Source of the DNA: Hyaloscypha bicolor E
Taxonomy: Eukaryota > Ascomycota > Leotiomycetes > Helotiales > Hyaloscyphaceae
DNA length: 64,000 nt
Direction of reading: 5' to 3'
NCBI RefSeq assembly: GCF_002865645.1
Contig: NW_020194557.1
Location: 310,001-374,000, forward strand
Shown: positions 37,720-48,034 of the stretch, in pieces
Layout of the letters: every line of letters starts with the position of its first letter
Position numbering within the stretch: the stretch's first letter is position 1
Notes under the pieces: model-generated
Told to the model about the DNA's origin: nothing
The model's input: only the letters and a program-made list of their open reading frames with translations
The model's database searches: none
Translations under genes and position numbers: made by a program

Positions 37720-39390
37720 ATGACTCTTTCCCCTCCTTGGGCAAGTTGTCTGAAAAGCGCCTAGGAAGGAGTGCTTGACGAGGAGGTAGTGGGACCAAAA
37801 TGTCCGTAAAGTGAGACCAGTTTCACCACGAGGGAGAAGGCTCATATTTAGAACAGACTTAACGCCGGCTTGGTGCTCTGGAATGCGGAGTGGAGGCAGC
37901 CTCATCAGTTTCGAGAGCCAATAGAAAAGCCAATGGCGGAAACTGCTGGGTCCATTATGTTGTGTAACTGCGGGACGCACGCGAATGTACTATTGTTCGG
38001 CATGAAGCAATTGTCGAGGTGCAGCCTATCAGAATCTTGCCACAAATGAAGTTGAAGATAACAGGCCTTGCTTGCTCGGCAAGCATCGGTGTGCTGGCAC
38101 TGTTTTCACTTGTGGAGTTTCGATTGGACAGAAGACGTCGCTCTCCGCCAGCCATTGGATGAACAGAAAGCTTGGCGTTTGGAGCTGAAAGACGCAGCTT
38201 TGTCAGGTGGCTTTTGGCGCTGTCGAGGTTGGCTGGGTGCTTCTGTGAGGGCGTCGAGTTCATGATGGGAGGAATCGGAGAATACGGGTGTAGGATAAAA
38301 ACCCCCACCCTGAGGTGCGTTTCTACTGGTAGCACGTTCGCCTCCATAAAATCTTGAATTCGAGCTGTCTTATTCGTTAGTACTCTATCTTGCGGCGTCT
38401 ATGGATCCAGACAGGGCATGAGTTTATTTACCCAAGTCACCAATTAGGACCGGATCAGCGGTCTTGGGAGCGCCATTCCCGAATTCAGACCGTATGTGGA
38501 AGATGGAGCCCAAATTGGTCATTTGAAGCGAAAAAAAGAAAATATGCTGGACCAGTCAGGCTCAACCACTTCTGGTGGCCTTTTGGTTCTTTGAACATTA
38601 TTTCAGAAAGAAGGATCTGGTTTCTACAATGGCCAGGGCTATGAAAGCTGTCACAAAAGGCGTCAAGGCGAGTCCGGAATGTGCTGACACAGGAGTCAAG
38701 CGAATGTTGAAGGAATTCCAAGACGATGAGATACTGTGTCCTCGTCTGGCGACTCATCTCAGCAGTGAAAGTGCTAAACTTTTCTGCACCTGCGACATCA
38801 AGAATAGCACGCTGAACATATATTCGCCGTACGGTCTTCCCCTTATATGGAAGAACTCGAGAACTTCCAAATACCCGGCACTAAGCTCGTTTGAACGAGC
38901 AAAAGGGCATCCATGAGCGAGGAGTCTACTTGCTTTGGTTCCACGGAGCTCTCACGGATCACGGCTCTGAGCACGGCACTCGGAATCGCAGGAGCACAGG
39001 AGCTTTTGAAATGTATTGATTGGCGGGAACCAGGCTCCCGATGCTTAGTCAGCGCGTTCCAGCAGCTGATTGAGCAAGAGAAGAACCTCCACCGGGCAAG
39101 GAGCATCTTAAGGGTGTCCTGTGAAGTAGGAAACTAAGAGAGCCTGGGACTCGCCCTAGGACCCCACTGTGTGGGTGACCAGGTCGGGCAGTATCTAACC
39201 AACTAACAGAAAACAGCTATATACAGGAACAGGTATGTACAGGAAGTAGTGCAGGGCGCCAGGGACGGGTGGATGGGTCGAAAAGTGCCCTGAAGAGAGT
39301 GCAAAAGTGCTTGAGCAAGTGAGGAGAGCAGAGAAGGGGCCAGAGGCCCCTTATATGCTCTTCCTCGCTGGCGCTCAGACCCCCTCCGAT
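37720..39390. other. Upstream region of the giant gene and unassigned fragments
   Basis: A minus-strand frame (38347-37955) lies just upstream of the giant gene and could be an extra 5' exon, but no splice pair convincingly joins it. Plus-strand frames 38575-38916 and 38913-39137 have mildly protein-like composition (TMARAMKAVTKGV, LIEQEKNLHRARSIL) but no known domain. Around 39150-39240 a compact stretch with an inverted CCCAC-tgt-GTGGG core and aactaacagaaaac resembles the end of a long terminal repeat, without a partner to prove it. Confidence 0.35.
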
Positions 39391-39392
39391 CT

Positions 39393-39680
39393 TCATATGG
39401 GTGCTTTATTGGAAGTGAACGCAGTGCACAAGGAGGCATGATCCTCCGTGCGCTTCAACATGCAGATGCCAAACACATGGCAAAGAATCCTCCGACTCAT
39501 CTGTACAAGCATCCCGGCCAACCAGGCACAACTCATCGCGTCTACCGCCCCGCTCGCTGGCCCGCAATCAATGAAGTCCCGAGCAAAGAAGAGACTTCCG
39601 TCGAAATCCTTCTCGGCGAAATGTTGTGGTAGATCAGGCCCCGCTACAGGATCTCCCACGAAAATGTCGCCTTTTTTCAA
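39393..39680 (-). CDS. Hypothetical protein fragment
   Basis: A 95-codon frame with strongly protein-like sequence: GDIFVGDPVAGPDLPQHFAE, then FDGSLFFARDFIDCGPASGA, then WLAGMLVQMSRRILCHVFGIC. It is moderately hydrophobic near the C-terminus. No upstream exon or family recognised. It may be the 3' part of a decayed gene, given the mixed debris around it. Confidence 0.35.
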   Translation of the reverse strand: MKKGDIFVGDPVAGPDLPQHFAEKDFDGSLFFARDFIDCGPASGAVDAMSCAWLAGMLVQMSRRILCHVFGICMLKRTEDHASLCTAFTSNKAPI

Positions 39681-39689
39681 GGATGTGCA

Positions 39690-40555
39690 GGATTACTTCG
39701 ACGGAGAACTTCCCAGGACGACCGTCTACAAAGGTTTGAATGTGGATTCAGCTGTCGAAAAGCCACGCTAGTATTCAGGAGGGGCAAATCGTTCATTTTC
39801 ATAACCTATCGTGCCTGCCGTTCCCTTGAGCGGAAATCGAACCGAAACCGAACAGAGATCAACCGATAATCCCCAGGCTGAATCAGTCCCCAACAGGTAT
39901 TCAATTCAATCCCCAAAAGGTGCCAGAATCTCGTGGACATCCAAGATATGACACGATTGGCAGTTGACCGCAGCTCACCATCCAGTGATATAGAACCGCG
40001 AATGTCAAGGCCATCTTATCTAAGAACATCTTATCGATCCATGTCAGCTGGAAAATCAACCGTGGTATCTAGCTCATGAACTCGACAAGGTGGAGGAGCG
40101 AAGACAATGTTCATCTCATTGTCTGTATCCATGACGGAATTTCAGATGAATTTTTATCACCGATACAATGAGAACTATCAGGGTGGGTGTAATCGTCAGG
40201 GAGCACTTGAAACAGCGGAACCACGGCATGGCTAAACCGACTCCATTTAGATCAGCATTCATATTTCAAAGTTGATGGTAAAGCATGTTTGTGGTATATA
40301 TGCTGGTGGCATCTTTTGGAAGGGTTTTTGCAATAACAATGTATCGTCAACTCATGGGTGGCTCTGGAAGTATTCTTACACCAGGTAATACATCAGTCCA
40401 TTGCCTCAAGTCTTCACTAGGGCTTTATACAATGTACCGCGAACCTTGCTCATTTGTCCACACCCTTACCCAGCCCCAGCTATCCCATTCCCAACAGCAG
40501 GTGACCTTCCCATAACAACAATAAATATTACCCTTTCGTCCCAATATACAATCCC
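39690..40555. other. Intergenic, no gene seen
   Basis: AT-leaning sequence with only short frames. It lies 3' of the double-psi barrel gene and 5' of the fragment at 39393-39680. No repeat or RNA gene found. Confidence 0.45.
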
Positions 40556-40561
40556 CTGTCT

Positions 40562-41408
40562 TCAATTCAACCACGCCCAACTCCCCACAACCCTCCCCTG
40601 GCTCTCCTCCGCCAAACTCGTAAACATACTCAAGCTCAAATCCAAATCCGTCGCCTTGCACCCCACACAGCGATCTACGACCTCCACGTCCACGCTCCTA
40701 TTCCCGCCCACCGTTGCATCGTACCTCGTAATTCGTATCATTTTCCCGCACAACGGGTTATTATTCGAGTTCGAGCTCGTAGAGGCGGCATCAAAGATCA
40801 GATGCGAGACAGCACATATGGATTCCGTGGACGTGTTTTGGTAGCCGCAGGACCCATAGCCCGGGCCGGGACTGTAGAATGTGAGGTCTCCTGTGAAGAT
40901 GCCCCGGTTCGTCGGTAGAGGGAGGTTCTGCGCTTTTTTTCTGCGGGGAGGAGGGGGATTAGTCGATTCTTTTATCAATACTTGCTGAATAGCTGCGAAG
41001 GAGAATTGAGGAGTTCGAAAGGAGAGTTGAGAAGGTTTGAAAAAGGAGAGGTCGACCGAGACGGCCGAGACGAGAAGTTCAAATTGCGGTTCCGGGGTGG
41101 AATGTATTGAGATTAACCCACGACTTGTGCGAGAGGCCGAGGCCGAGTCCTAGGCCGAGGATGAGTATGAGAAGGAGGATGAAGGCGAGGAGGCTGAGGA
41201 GAATTTGCTTGCGGCTGCGGCCAAAGCACGCTGCAAAACCATGGGGGAGATGATCAGAGAATGTGCGCTTGACAGTTGTTGCATCTTCGCCGGGCTCTTC
41301 TTTGCTGAGTGAGAACGATTGGAGTGCGACTGGTTTGCGGAAGATGCTTTTCTTGGGCGGGGAGGTCGGCGTCTCCCATTCGGGGACTTCGGGTTGTGTT
41401 GTCGCCAT
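40562..41408 (-). CDS. Type II membrane protein with RlpA-like double-psi beta-barrel domain
   Basis: Two exons, 41408-41122 and 40940-40562 (intron 181 bp, gtgggt...cgcag), give 221 residues. Residues 1-67 are a cytoplasmic, Ser/Pro-rich lead. One hydrophobic helix (about 68-92: ILLSLLAFILLLILILGLGL) makes it a signal anchor. The C-terminal domain (about 105-221) is the six-stranded double-psi barrel of the RlpA/expansin-like families: GDLTFYSPGPGYGSCGYQN, then CGKMIRITR, then VEVVDRCVGCKATDLDLSLSMF and GRVVGSWAWL. The aspartate in VVDRC and the cysteines expected of secreted members are present, so the domain should face the wall. Fungal members are mostly small secreted proteins linked to walls or plant contact; biochemical activity is generally unknown. 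Confidence 0.8.
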
Positions 41409-41836
41409 TGAGAGTTGTAGGTGTTATTGTATGCTGTACATTGCGGAACGGAGGTGTCCAAACGAGTGTAATGCAATGCTTGCGAAGTGGGAAGAGAGAG
41501 GACGAGGTTGGTCATGGAGTGGCGGATTTCGTGAAGTTGGTTGTGACCCCTGTCAGGAACGCTCTGGGGTTTGGCGCCGCCAAGAAACCTTAAATTTGAT
41601 TCAGGGGGACACGCCTATCTTCGACTTCACCTCACGACATCTCACCATCAAAATATCCCAAACTGAAGTACACAAGTCGTTAACGGGTTTGCAACGACGA
41701 AAGTGCATCTCGATTCATGCTCCTTGATGAAGAATGCCGGGGAGTAACTTCGCGGAGCATGTCCCTGAATGATTATTGATTCTTGCCCATTCTGATCCTA
41801 TGCATCCAAGTCCTCCATCATCTTGATAAGTCCCTC
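41409..41836. promoter_or_regulatory. Promoter of the barrel-domain gene and 3' end of the next gene
   Basis: Opposite-strand frames in this 430-bp stretch are not convincing. It serves as upstream region for the minus-strand gene ending at 40562 and carries the 3' region of the minus-strand gene at 41837-42509. Confidence 0.4.
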
Positions 41837-42509
41837 TTACTCTGTCTTTACTTTCTTAAATATACCTGCCTCAGAAATATCTACCCTAAACTCATCATCA
41901 TCGTCATTGCCTTCCAATTCCATTTTCCCCATTTGCTTGGACCGCTTCTCCAACTCAGCATTCGTGATTTTGTCCGTGTGCTCCTTCAACATCCCAAGAA
42001 CCCAAGCTGTGAGCTCATCGGAGTGATCGCTCTCATCGCCAAGTGGAGTCTGTGAAGCAATAAAGTTTTGAATAGTTATATGACATAAAGGAACTTACGA
42101 AGGTAACCAGACCTGGATACTCGGCACCCTTATCCATCCAGTACATCAAAACGCTTCGGAATGATGCTATAATTTCTGTTAATATGTGCTATCAGACCGA
42201 ACATAATGATAAACGTACCTGCCGCAAACAATCACTCAAACAGGCCAGATTCGCCACGAATTGCCTTCCTTCTCTCTGCAGCTTTTCCACATCCATCATC
42301 TTGTAGGCTTTGTTGATGGTTTTGCACCCAGCAACTTCTGCGAGAGCTCTTCTAACAACAAGCCTAGACCCGCCTTCTGATTTATCTAATCTATTTCCTT
42401 ACAGAATGGAGCGAAGAGTTGGGCATTTGAAGTGGTAAATGTCTTTCAGCTGCCCTTTCTTCGTCTTCTTGGAATAGCGGGGGATTGCCGATGAAGCTTG
42501 TATCAACAG
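41837..42509 (-). CDS. Small protein of unknown function, start not found
   Basis: Four exons on the minus strand (42509-42403, 42363-42236, 42175-42099, 42049-41837) read continuously: KKGQLKDIYHFKCPTLRSI, then VVRRALAEVAGCKTINKAY, KMMDVEKLQREGRQFVANL, ASFRSVLMYWMDKGAEYPGL, TPLGDESDHSDELTAWVLGM and an acidic DDDDEFRVDISEAG tail ending KTE. Splice-site choice was decided by frame: the donor after ...NLACL is gtgatt, because the better-looking gtacgt donor 24 bases later breaks frame. The intron at 42364-42402 is only 39 bp. The first exon begins at a ctag acceptor-like site with a stop just before it, so a 5' exon is missing or the gene is 5' truncated. No family recognised. Confidence 0.45.
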
Positions 42510-42828
42510 CTAGGAGCGCTCGATGGCTGCTGGATCAATCGATTCTCTGCTTATTGTGTTGGGTTTGAAGTGGCACGAAAGCTGAGGTGAAACATTGATG
42601 GACCTTCAGAGTGTTTAGAAATCTCTGGTACACTCAGAGCTTTAACATCGTAATTGGAATGGTAGGGCCAATGGACTTTTTCATGGGCGCGAATCTGTCG
42701 AGGTCGATCAGGACGCGCTTGCCGAAATTCGGAAATATTTCGAGCCTTGATCAACGTCAGCCTCGAACTCCTCAACACTCCTTCCACTTCCATTCCTGTA
42801 CCAACACGAAAGCACAAGAAAAGCAATC

Positions 42829-44017
42829 ATGGGCTACCATCGTAGTACTCGGCGCCGTTCCCAGCGCCGCCCCCGATACGCCATCATCGACGACCGTTCT
42901 TTCCTCCCATTTGGACTCCCAGACAAGTGACCGACGAAGCCCAAGAGTGCTCCCTACCCGAGAGATGTGATCAAGGCAGTGAGGAACTTCAACTTCACCA
43001 ACGTCAACCACAAGGCCGTGACCGACCTGATGAAGCTCTTCGTAAACTACCGCAAGAAAGACCATCCTCCCCTTCGCGTTGGCAAATTCGGTGTCATCAA
43101 CTACGGCTTGGGTAGGCATTGGAAGAAAAGTCCATTGTCTCTATTGCTTCTTAGAGTCTTCTCCAGAGGCAGTGTCACAATCGCCAGAACCATTTGACTG
43201 ACTCTCTCGTCACCCTAGGCCCTGAGGCCTTGGCTCCTAGCTCTCTCAATCCCGAAAATGTTGCCGTAGCCCGAGGTGAATCATCACGCGACCTCCTCAA
43301 GAATCTCCGCTTCGTCAACGCCAAAGACAAAGACCCTGGTGCTCCCCGACTTACCTTGACGCTCGGTTGGCTCACTGCATAGCACTTCGACCCTGATCGC
43401 GTCTCTCAGTCACACTCGGTTGTCTTCCCCCATCAGACGAGATTGGTCTGGGCTTTCTACGCATATGGCATCGATAATGACGATATCAACCTGGACGAGA
43501 AATGCAACCCGGTAGGTCTAAATGTCGCCAATCTTGTGGTACAATCGCCGTCGTTCTAACGCCCCCTTCAGGGCCCATTTTACGCTGCTTGTGACAGTCC
43601 TTTTGGAAGGGATAGAACACATGGTTAAAGGTTGTATTCATCGGTACTTTGGACGAACTTCTGCATAAGGGGGAGTTTGCGCTGAAGGCCAAGGTCCACG
43701 GGCTGGATTGGTCTACGACTTCGCTTTCGGAGCAAAAACTGGAGATTGGCAAGGCTGGTGTTAAGATTAAGGACTCGGATATGAAGGAGGTTGCAAAGAC
43801 GGACGAGCCTCGTATCAAAGGAGAAAATAAAGAGATGAAGGAGTTTGGTACAAGGGAACCTGATCTCATGATCAAAGGCGAGGATACCAAGAAGGGTGAC
43901 GGGGGTTGGACACTCAGAGCTTTACATGTAGAATGGCAACACGGGAACACATATCAAAAGGAAGTTCCACAGTTCGGAAATCATAAAGTGAATCTCCTGA
44001 TACATTTGGGGCACTGA
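42829..44017 (+). pseudogene. Gene of unknown function with in-frame stops
   Basis: An ATG at 42829 opens a basic frame (YHRSTRRRSQRRPRYAIIDD...) that meets TGA at 42928. The same frame continues as APYPRDVIKAVRNFNFTN, FVNYRKKDHPP and FGVINYGLG, with a clean intron 43112-43218 (gtaggc...caccctag). It goes on as PEALAPSSLNPENVAVARG and RFVNAKDKDPGAPRLTLTL to a TAG at 43380, then stays open (HFDPDRVSQSHSVVFPHQ, WAFYAYGIDNDDINLDEK) to a possible donor. A last frame, 43649-44017, is Lys/Glu-rich (LSEQKLEIGKAGVKIKDSDM). Coding character on both sides of two stops implies a recently broken gene, though unusual splicing around each stop is possible. No family recognised. Confidence 0.45.
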
Positions 44018-44117
44018 AACTCCGAACACCTTTTCATCCAAACGTGTTCGGACAATAATGTGATGTGCTACGAATCCTCGATAGTCAAAGCCCGTTTCTC
44101 ATCTGATCTGTCATTTA

Positions 44118-44345
44118 AATGTCCCTAAGCTTTTGGAACATTACGTCCGATTTGCAAAAGCTTGATCTCGAACCAGAAACTCGCCTTCCATCCCTAGGAC
44201 AATCTCAATGTACCAGATCCGTTGGGAACATTGAAGCGAGGTGCAACAAAACTTGACTTTCAAATCAGAGATTCACTCTCCACTTTCTAGATAATCTTAA
44301 TGTATCAAAACTTTTGGAACATTGAGCCGATCTGCAACAAACCAC
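44118..44345 (+). repeat. Diverged tandem repeat, about 90-bp unit, three copies
   Basis: Units beginning aatgt at 44118, 44207 and 44299 share a tnnnnaacttttggaacattg core followed by gatctgcaacaaa-like sequence (periods 89 and 92). Copies have diverged. The stretch 44018-44611 is otherwise without a gene. Confidence 0.6.
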
Positions 44346-44611
44346 CCTGGCCAGAATTCGCTCGGAAACGATCTGATCTGATGCGATATATGTACAGCCT
44401 CACTCGAGGAACACGCCAATTCTCAATAGTTCCTCCAAACCATCCGAATTTCTCCACGGATACTTCAGTCACTCTCCCCAACGTAGTAGCATTCACCCAA
44501 GATGACGTAAACGTCCTTAGGACTTCTCATTCCCATCATCTATAAAACCCACGCTGTGTATACCAGCCTGAACGCCATTCCATATGCTCCACTGTGCTGT
44601 GCTGCAACATG

Positions 44612-47600
44612 TCAAATCCTCCCACCACTCACCACCTCCCGACCCAAGAATTCCACCTCCCCACTCTCCCCCGTGCGCCTCCTTTCCAGAATCCATCTCT
44701 CACCAGAAACAGGATCATCCTCCTTCAGATAGCTAATGCTCTCCGCACTCCCCGTATATCTATGTTTCCTGATCCCCTTCTCTTTCTCCTTTTCCTTATC
44801 CCTCTCCCCATCCTGTCCATTCCCTTTATCCTTCTCATCTTTAGTAACGGTGTCCTCGTCCTTGTGATCTTCATGCTCCTTCACAATATCAAGATGGCTC
44901 ATACTCATCGCCATAGTTGGACTCCCAGGTACACTCGAGCTCTCACTCTGCACACCCGTCCCCACACCACTAGGCGCCTCGCTCACGAGACTAAAGCCGC
45001 TATTTTTCCTCCAGTGCCCTCCGCTCCCAAGGGTAGTTGGGTTGGCGATCGCGCCGCCCTGGGCCCAAGGAGGAAGTTGTCCCACTGGACTGGTCTCTTC
45101 CTGACCGCCGGTCGAGCGGGGACTGCCATTACTGCTATGCAGACTCGCTTGACTTCCGCCCCAGGCACCTCTCCTGAGCTTTAGAAGCGCATCAAGACTC
45201 ATGTCCCCTTCATAATCGATTGGACTCCGTAACATTCCCGCCAATTGCGCAAGGCCAGGAGACTGAATAGCGCCAGGACCATTCATCGAGAAACTCATAA
45301 ACGAGTTGCGGTTCGAGTATTCGCTACGCTCGGTAATAGGCGTTAAATTCGGTTCGCGCGAGACGACTCGTCCGCTCTGGGAGCGATTGATGCCTTCTAC
45401 ACCGCGGGGACCAAAATAACCGCCATTAACGTATTCTGCTTCGCTGGCGGCGGGAGCTGAATAGAAGCCGAATTCTTGCCCGTAGAAGCCATCGCAGTCG
45501 TTGGCCAGTGCTTCGGCGTTTGCAGCGGCAATGATGGCGTCGTCTTCGAGGGCATCGTCGTAGTCGAAGTCATCTTCTATTTCGTAAGTTGGAGAGAAGG
45601 GTTCATAGTGTGAAGTGTGGCTCGAGTCTGTGACCAGTCCTGGGTGCGGGTCTTCTTGTTCGGAGGGGGTTGCGTTTGTGCTGTCGCGACGAAATTTCCC
45701 GTTGGCTGCAGCAGAACATGCTGCTTCTGCGAGTGCTGATTGATATGCTGCTAAGGTGTCTTGCGTTAGACTGGGTGCTATGGAGGAATTCGGTGGGTGG
45801 AACCCTGATATGGAAGGTTGTGGAACTAGTAGAGGTAGAGTGCCTGGTGTGAGGGGATCCTGTCCTTCAACGGAATTTTCCACAGCTTTGTTCAAGGCTG
45901 GTGATGGATCGGCTGTAAACATTGGTGGAGAGTATAATGTCGGCAAGGAAGATAGTGATCTCAGCGGTCTTCCATACTCATCAGTGTCAATTTGGTCAAA
46001 CACTGACTCATCGAACTCGACAGAATCATCAAAGTCTTCTGGTCCACCAACACCAATGAGGCCGTCATCAAAGTAAAGGTCATCGTCATCCAGGGCTGCT
46101 GGTTCAGGAAACTCTTTAGCCTCAGTATCCAAGCGTTGAGGTTTTGGTGAAAGCTTGAGTCCTTCCACTTCCAAGCCTAAACCTTGGGCTTCTGAAGAAT
46201 GGTCTTCAGGTCGGAAACTGGATGAAGGTGGCTTCATCGTCGGTTCTCGACTTGCTCCATCAGGAATATGAGGAGAATTCTTCGTCATTGCGAAACCAAT
46301 AACCTCGCCATTGGCGTCTCGTGGGGTGCTCACCATCCCAGGAGTAGACGGGCTCATCGGGCTAGCCAGAGAAGATTGCTGAAACGTAAATCCGGCAAGG
46401 TTCCTATCGTCTTCTCCGAAAATATAAGGATCTTCGTCATCCGACTCGGCATTGACACCTGAGATCAATTCCTCCAAATCGTCCTCCAATTCGGTGTTGA
46501 CGCCCGGTATCCTTTCTTCAAAGTCGTCCTCGTCCAGATCGGCGTTGATACCAGGTATCCTCTCCTCCAGCCCATCGTCGTCGTCCATGTCAAAGTCATA
46601 ATTATCCTCAAACTCATCCTCCAACCGATCATCCTCATCCTGCTCTGCTCTCTTCTCGAGTGCCCTCTTGCGATGTCTATCCTCCAGCAATCGTTCCTGC
46701 TCAGCAGCACCAATCATATCGAAACTGAACCGCGAGGACGTGCTCTTCATTTGTTTCGGAATAGCGGCGTCCTTAGTCGACACCTCTGAGACATTACGAG
46801 GACGTCCTTTCTTCAATGAAGTAGTTTTCGGTGGCGTCGACGAAGGGTCTATGCTCACCCGTTTTGGCTCTCCTTCCTTGGGTGGCACCGGCGGAGGAAC
46901 GTCCCGGGCGGGTCTCCTCGCACTTATCCTCCTCGCCGCCTGGATTTGCTTCTGTGTTGCCTCATTGCTTTTTGATGACGAATTAGACTCGACTGATTTC
47001 TGGACGCCTTTGGCGTAAGGAGGCTTCGGTAGCGGCAGATCAGTCAAATCACTTGCTTTCCGCACATGGGGACCCGCTGCTGGATATTGCTCCTCCTCGA
47101 AATTCTCCGTGAAGACTGGGGTGTGATTTCCACCGCTCCATGGACTGGTCACGGTACTCTCATCTGTAGCGTTGAGGTCGCCATTAGGACTTCGCTGAAA
47201 TTGTCTCGAATTGCTGATGTTCACGTCTAATGTTCGAACATCGTTGTACGACACGTTTCTCCTCGTTCGTGGGGCACTGAAATCGTGGACTACTGTCCCT
47301 TTGATTCGGGGATCAAAGACCTTCTCATTTCCTGCTCGATTTGATACCAGAGCCTCTGGAGAGAGCTGCGCGACCGTCTGCGCAGTCCTCCGTCGAGCAA
47401 GAAGTGACATGGGGTTTAGGAGATTGAGTCTCGTCTTCCCCGATCGTTGTTGTGCCGGCTCGAGATAAGTAGAGTAATTACTCGCAGGAGCAGGTGGTGG
47501 GCTAGGTAGCCTCGCTCCATTTGGTCTCCTCCCACTCTGTCCCGCCCTCTTTTCTAGATCTGAGGCCGTGACAAATCCATGGGCTGTTTCGCCAGGCTTT

Positions 47601-48034
47601 GGTCTAGAGAGCGGTTCTTGATTCATGCCAGTCTGCGGCCGTGTGAACTGTGGACTCGTATAATTCGTTGGGATAGGATTTCCGGCCGACTCCGGCCGCT
47701 GCGTTTCGACATAAGGTATTTTCTGGTGATTACCGAAGCCATATGTATCTCGCGGTCGCGTCGTATTCCTTGAAGAATCTAGGTTTTGAGTCCTCGTATC
47801 TCCCTCGTATTTCCCCACCCTTGAGCTGCCTAGACTTGACTCGACTGACGACACACGCGCAATTGGAGGTAACGATGGAGGCGGTGAGGTCGCTGATGCA
47901 TCTCGTGGGCCCGCATCTGGGTATCGTTGAGGGTGGGCGTGATGTAAGGGTGGCTCGAAGGAATGCGACTGTTCTGCAGGGGACGTTGGATTCGACGGCG
48001 TCCGCTTGTGATGAGGTCGCAGATAGGAAAACAT
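44612..48034 (-). CDS. Large disordered Ser/Pro-rich protein with acidic repeats
   Basis: A single uninterrupted frame of 1140 codons. The product is dominated by Ser, Pro, Asp and Glu with no membrane helix or catalytic motif. Recognisable patches: LNLLNPMSLLARRRTAQ (about 205-221), FDPRIKGTVVHDFSAPR (about 240-256) and a proline-rich VPPPVPPKEGEP resembling an SH3 ligand. A mid-protein acidic block repeats the phrase EERIPG(I/V)N two to three times between D/E runs. A charged lysine-rich stretch (KDEKDKGNGQDGERDKEKEKEK) and LEDRHRKRALEKRAEQ suggest a coiled segment. The length without introns and the conserved-looking patches argue for a real gene, probably a scaffold or signalling protein; I do not recognise the family. 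The plus-strand frame 47743-48429 opposite its 5' end is a shadow. Confidence 0.8.
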   Translation of the reverse strand: MFSYLRPHHKRTPSNPTSPAEQSHSFEPPLHHAHPQRYPDAGPRDASATSPPPSLPPIARVSSVESSLGSSRVGKYEGDTRTQNLDSSRNTTRPRDTYGFGNHQKIPYVETQRPESAGNPIPTNYTSPQFTRPQTGMNQEPLSRPKPGETAHGFVTASDLEKRAGQSGRRPNGARLPSPPPAPASNYSTYLEPAQQRSGKTRLNLLNPMSLLARRRTAQTVAQLSPEALVSNRAGNEKVFDPRIKGTVVHDFSAPRTRRNVSYNDVRTLDVNISNSRQFQRSPNGDLNATDESTVTSPWSGGNHTPVFTENFEEEQYPAAGPHVRKASDLTDLPLPKPPYAKGVQKSVESNSSSKSNEATQKQIQAARRISARRPARDVPPPVPPKEGEPKRVSIDPSSTPPKTTSLKKGRPRNVSEVSTKDAAIPKQMKSTSSRFSFDMIGAAEQERLLEDRHRKRALEKRAEQDEDDRLEDEFEDNYDFDMDDDDGLEERIPGINADLDEDDFEERIPGVNTELEDDLEELISGVNAESDDEDPYIFGEDDRNLAGFTFQQSSLASPMSPSTPGMVSTPRDANGEVIGFAMTKNSPHIPDGASREPTMKPPSSSFRPEDHSSEAQGLGLEVEGLKLSPKPQRLDTEAKEFPEPAALDDDDLYFDDGLIGVGGPEDFDDSVEFDESVFDQIDTDEYGRPLRSLSSLPTLYSPPMFTADPSPALNKAVENSVEGQDPLTPGTLPLLVPQPSISGFHPPNSSIAPSLTQDTLAAYQSALAEAACSAAANGKFRRDSTNATPSEQEDPHPGLVTDSSHTSHYEPFSPTYEIEDDFDYDDALEDDAIIAAANAEALANDCDGFYGQEFGFYSAPAASEAEYVNGGYFGPRGVEGINRSQSGRVVSREPNLTPITERSEYSNRNSFMSFSMNGPGAIQSPGLAQLAGMLRSPIDYEGDMSLDALLKLRRGAWGGSQASLHSSNGSPRSTGGQEETSPVGQLPPWAQGGAIANPTTLGSGGHWRKNSGFSLVSEAPSGVGTGVQSESSSVPGSPTMAMSMSHLDIVKEHEDHKDEDTVTKDEKDKGNGQDGERDKEKEKEKGIRKHRYTGSAESISYLKEDDPVSGERWILERRRTGESGEVEFLGREVVSGGRI

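Noticed and set aside
37955..38347. Minus-strand frame just upstream of the giant gene as a 5' exon
   Set aside because: No splice pair joins it convincingly and its composition differs; the giant gene has in-frame ATGs of its own.
39140..39440. Possible solo long terminal repeat
   Set aside because: Only one end-like stretch was seen, with no second copy, target duplication or adjacent retroelement gene; kept only as a remark.
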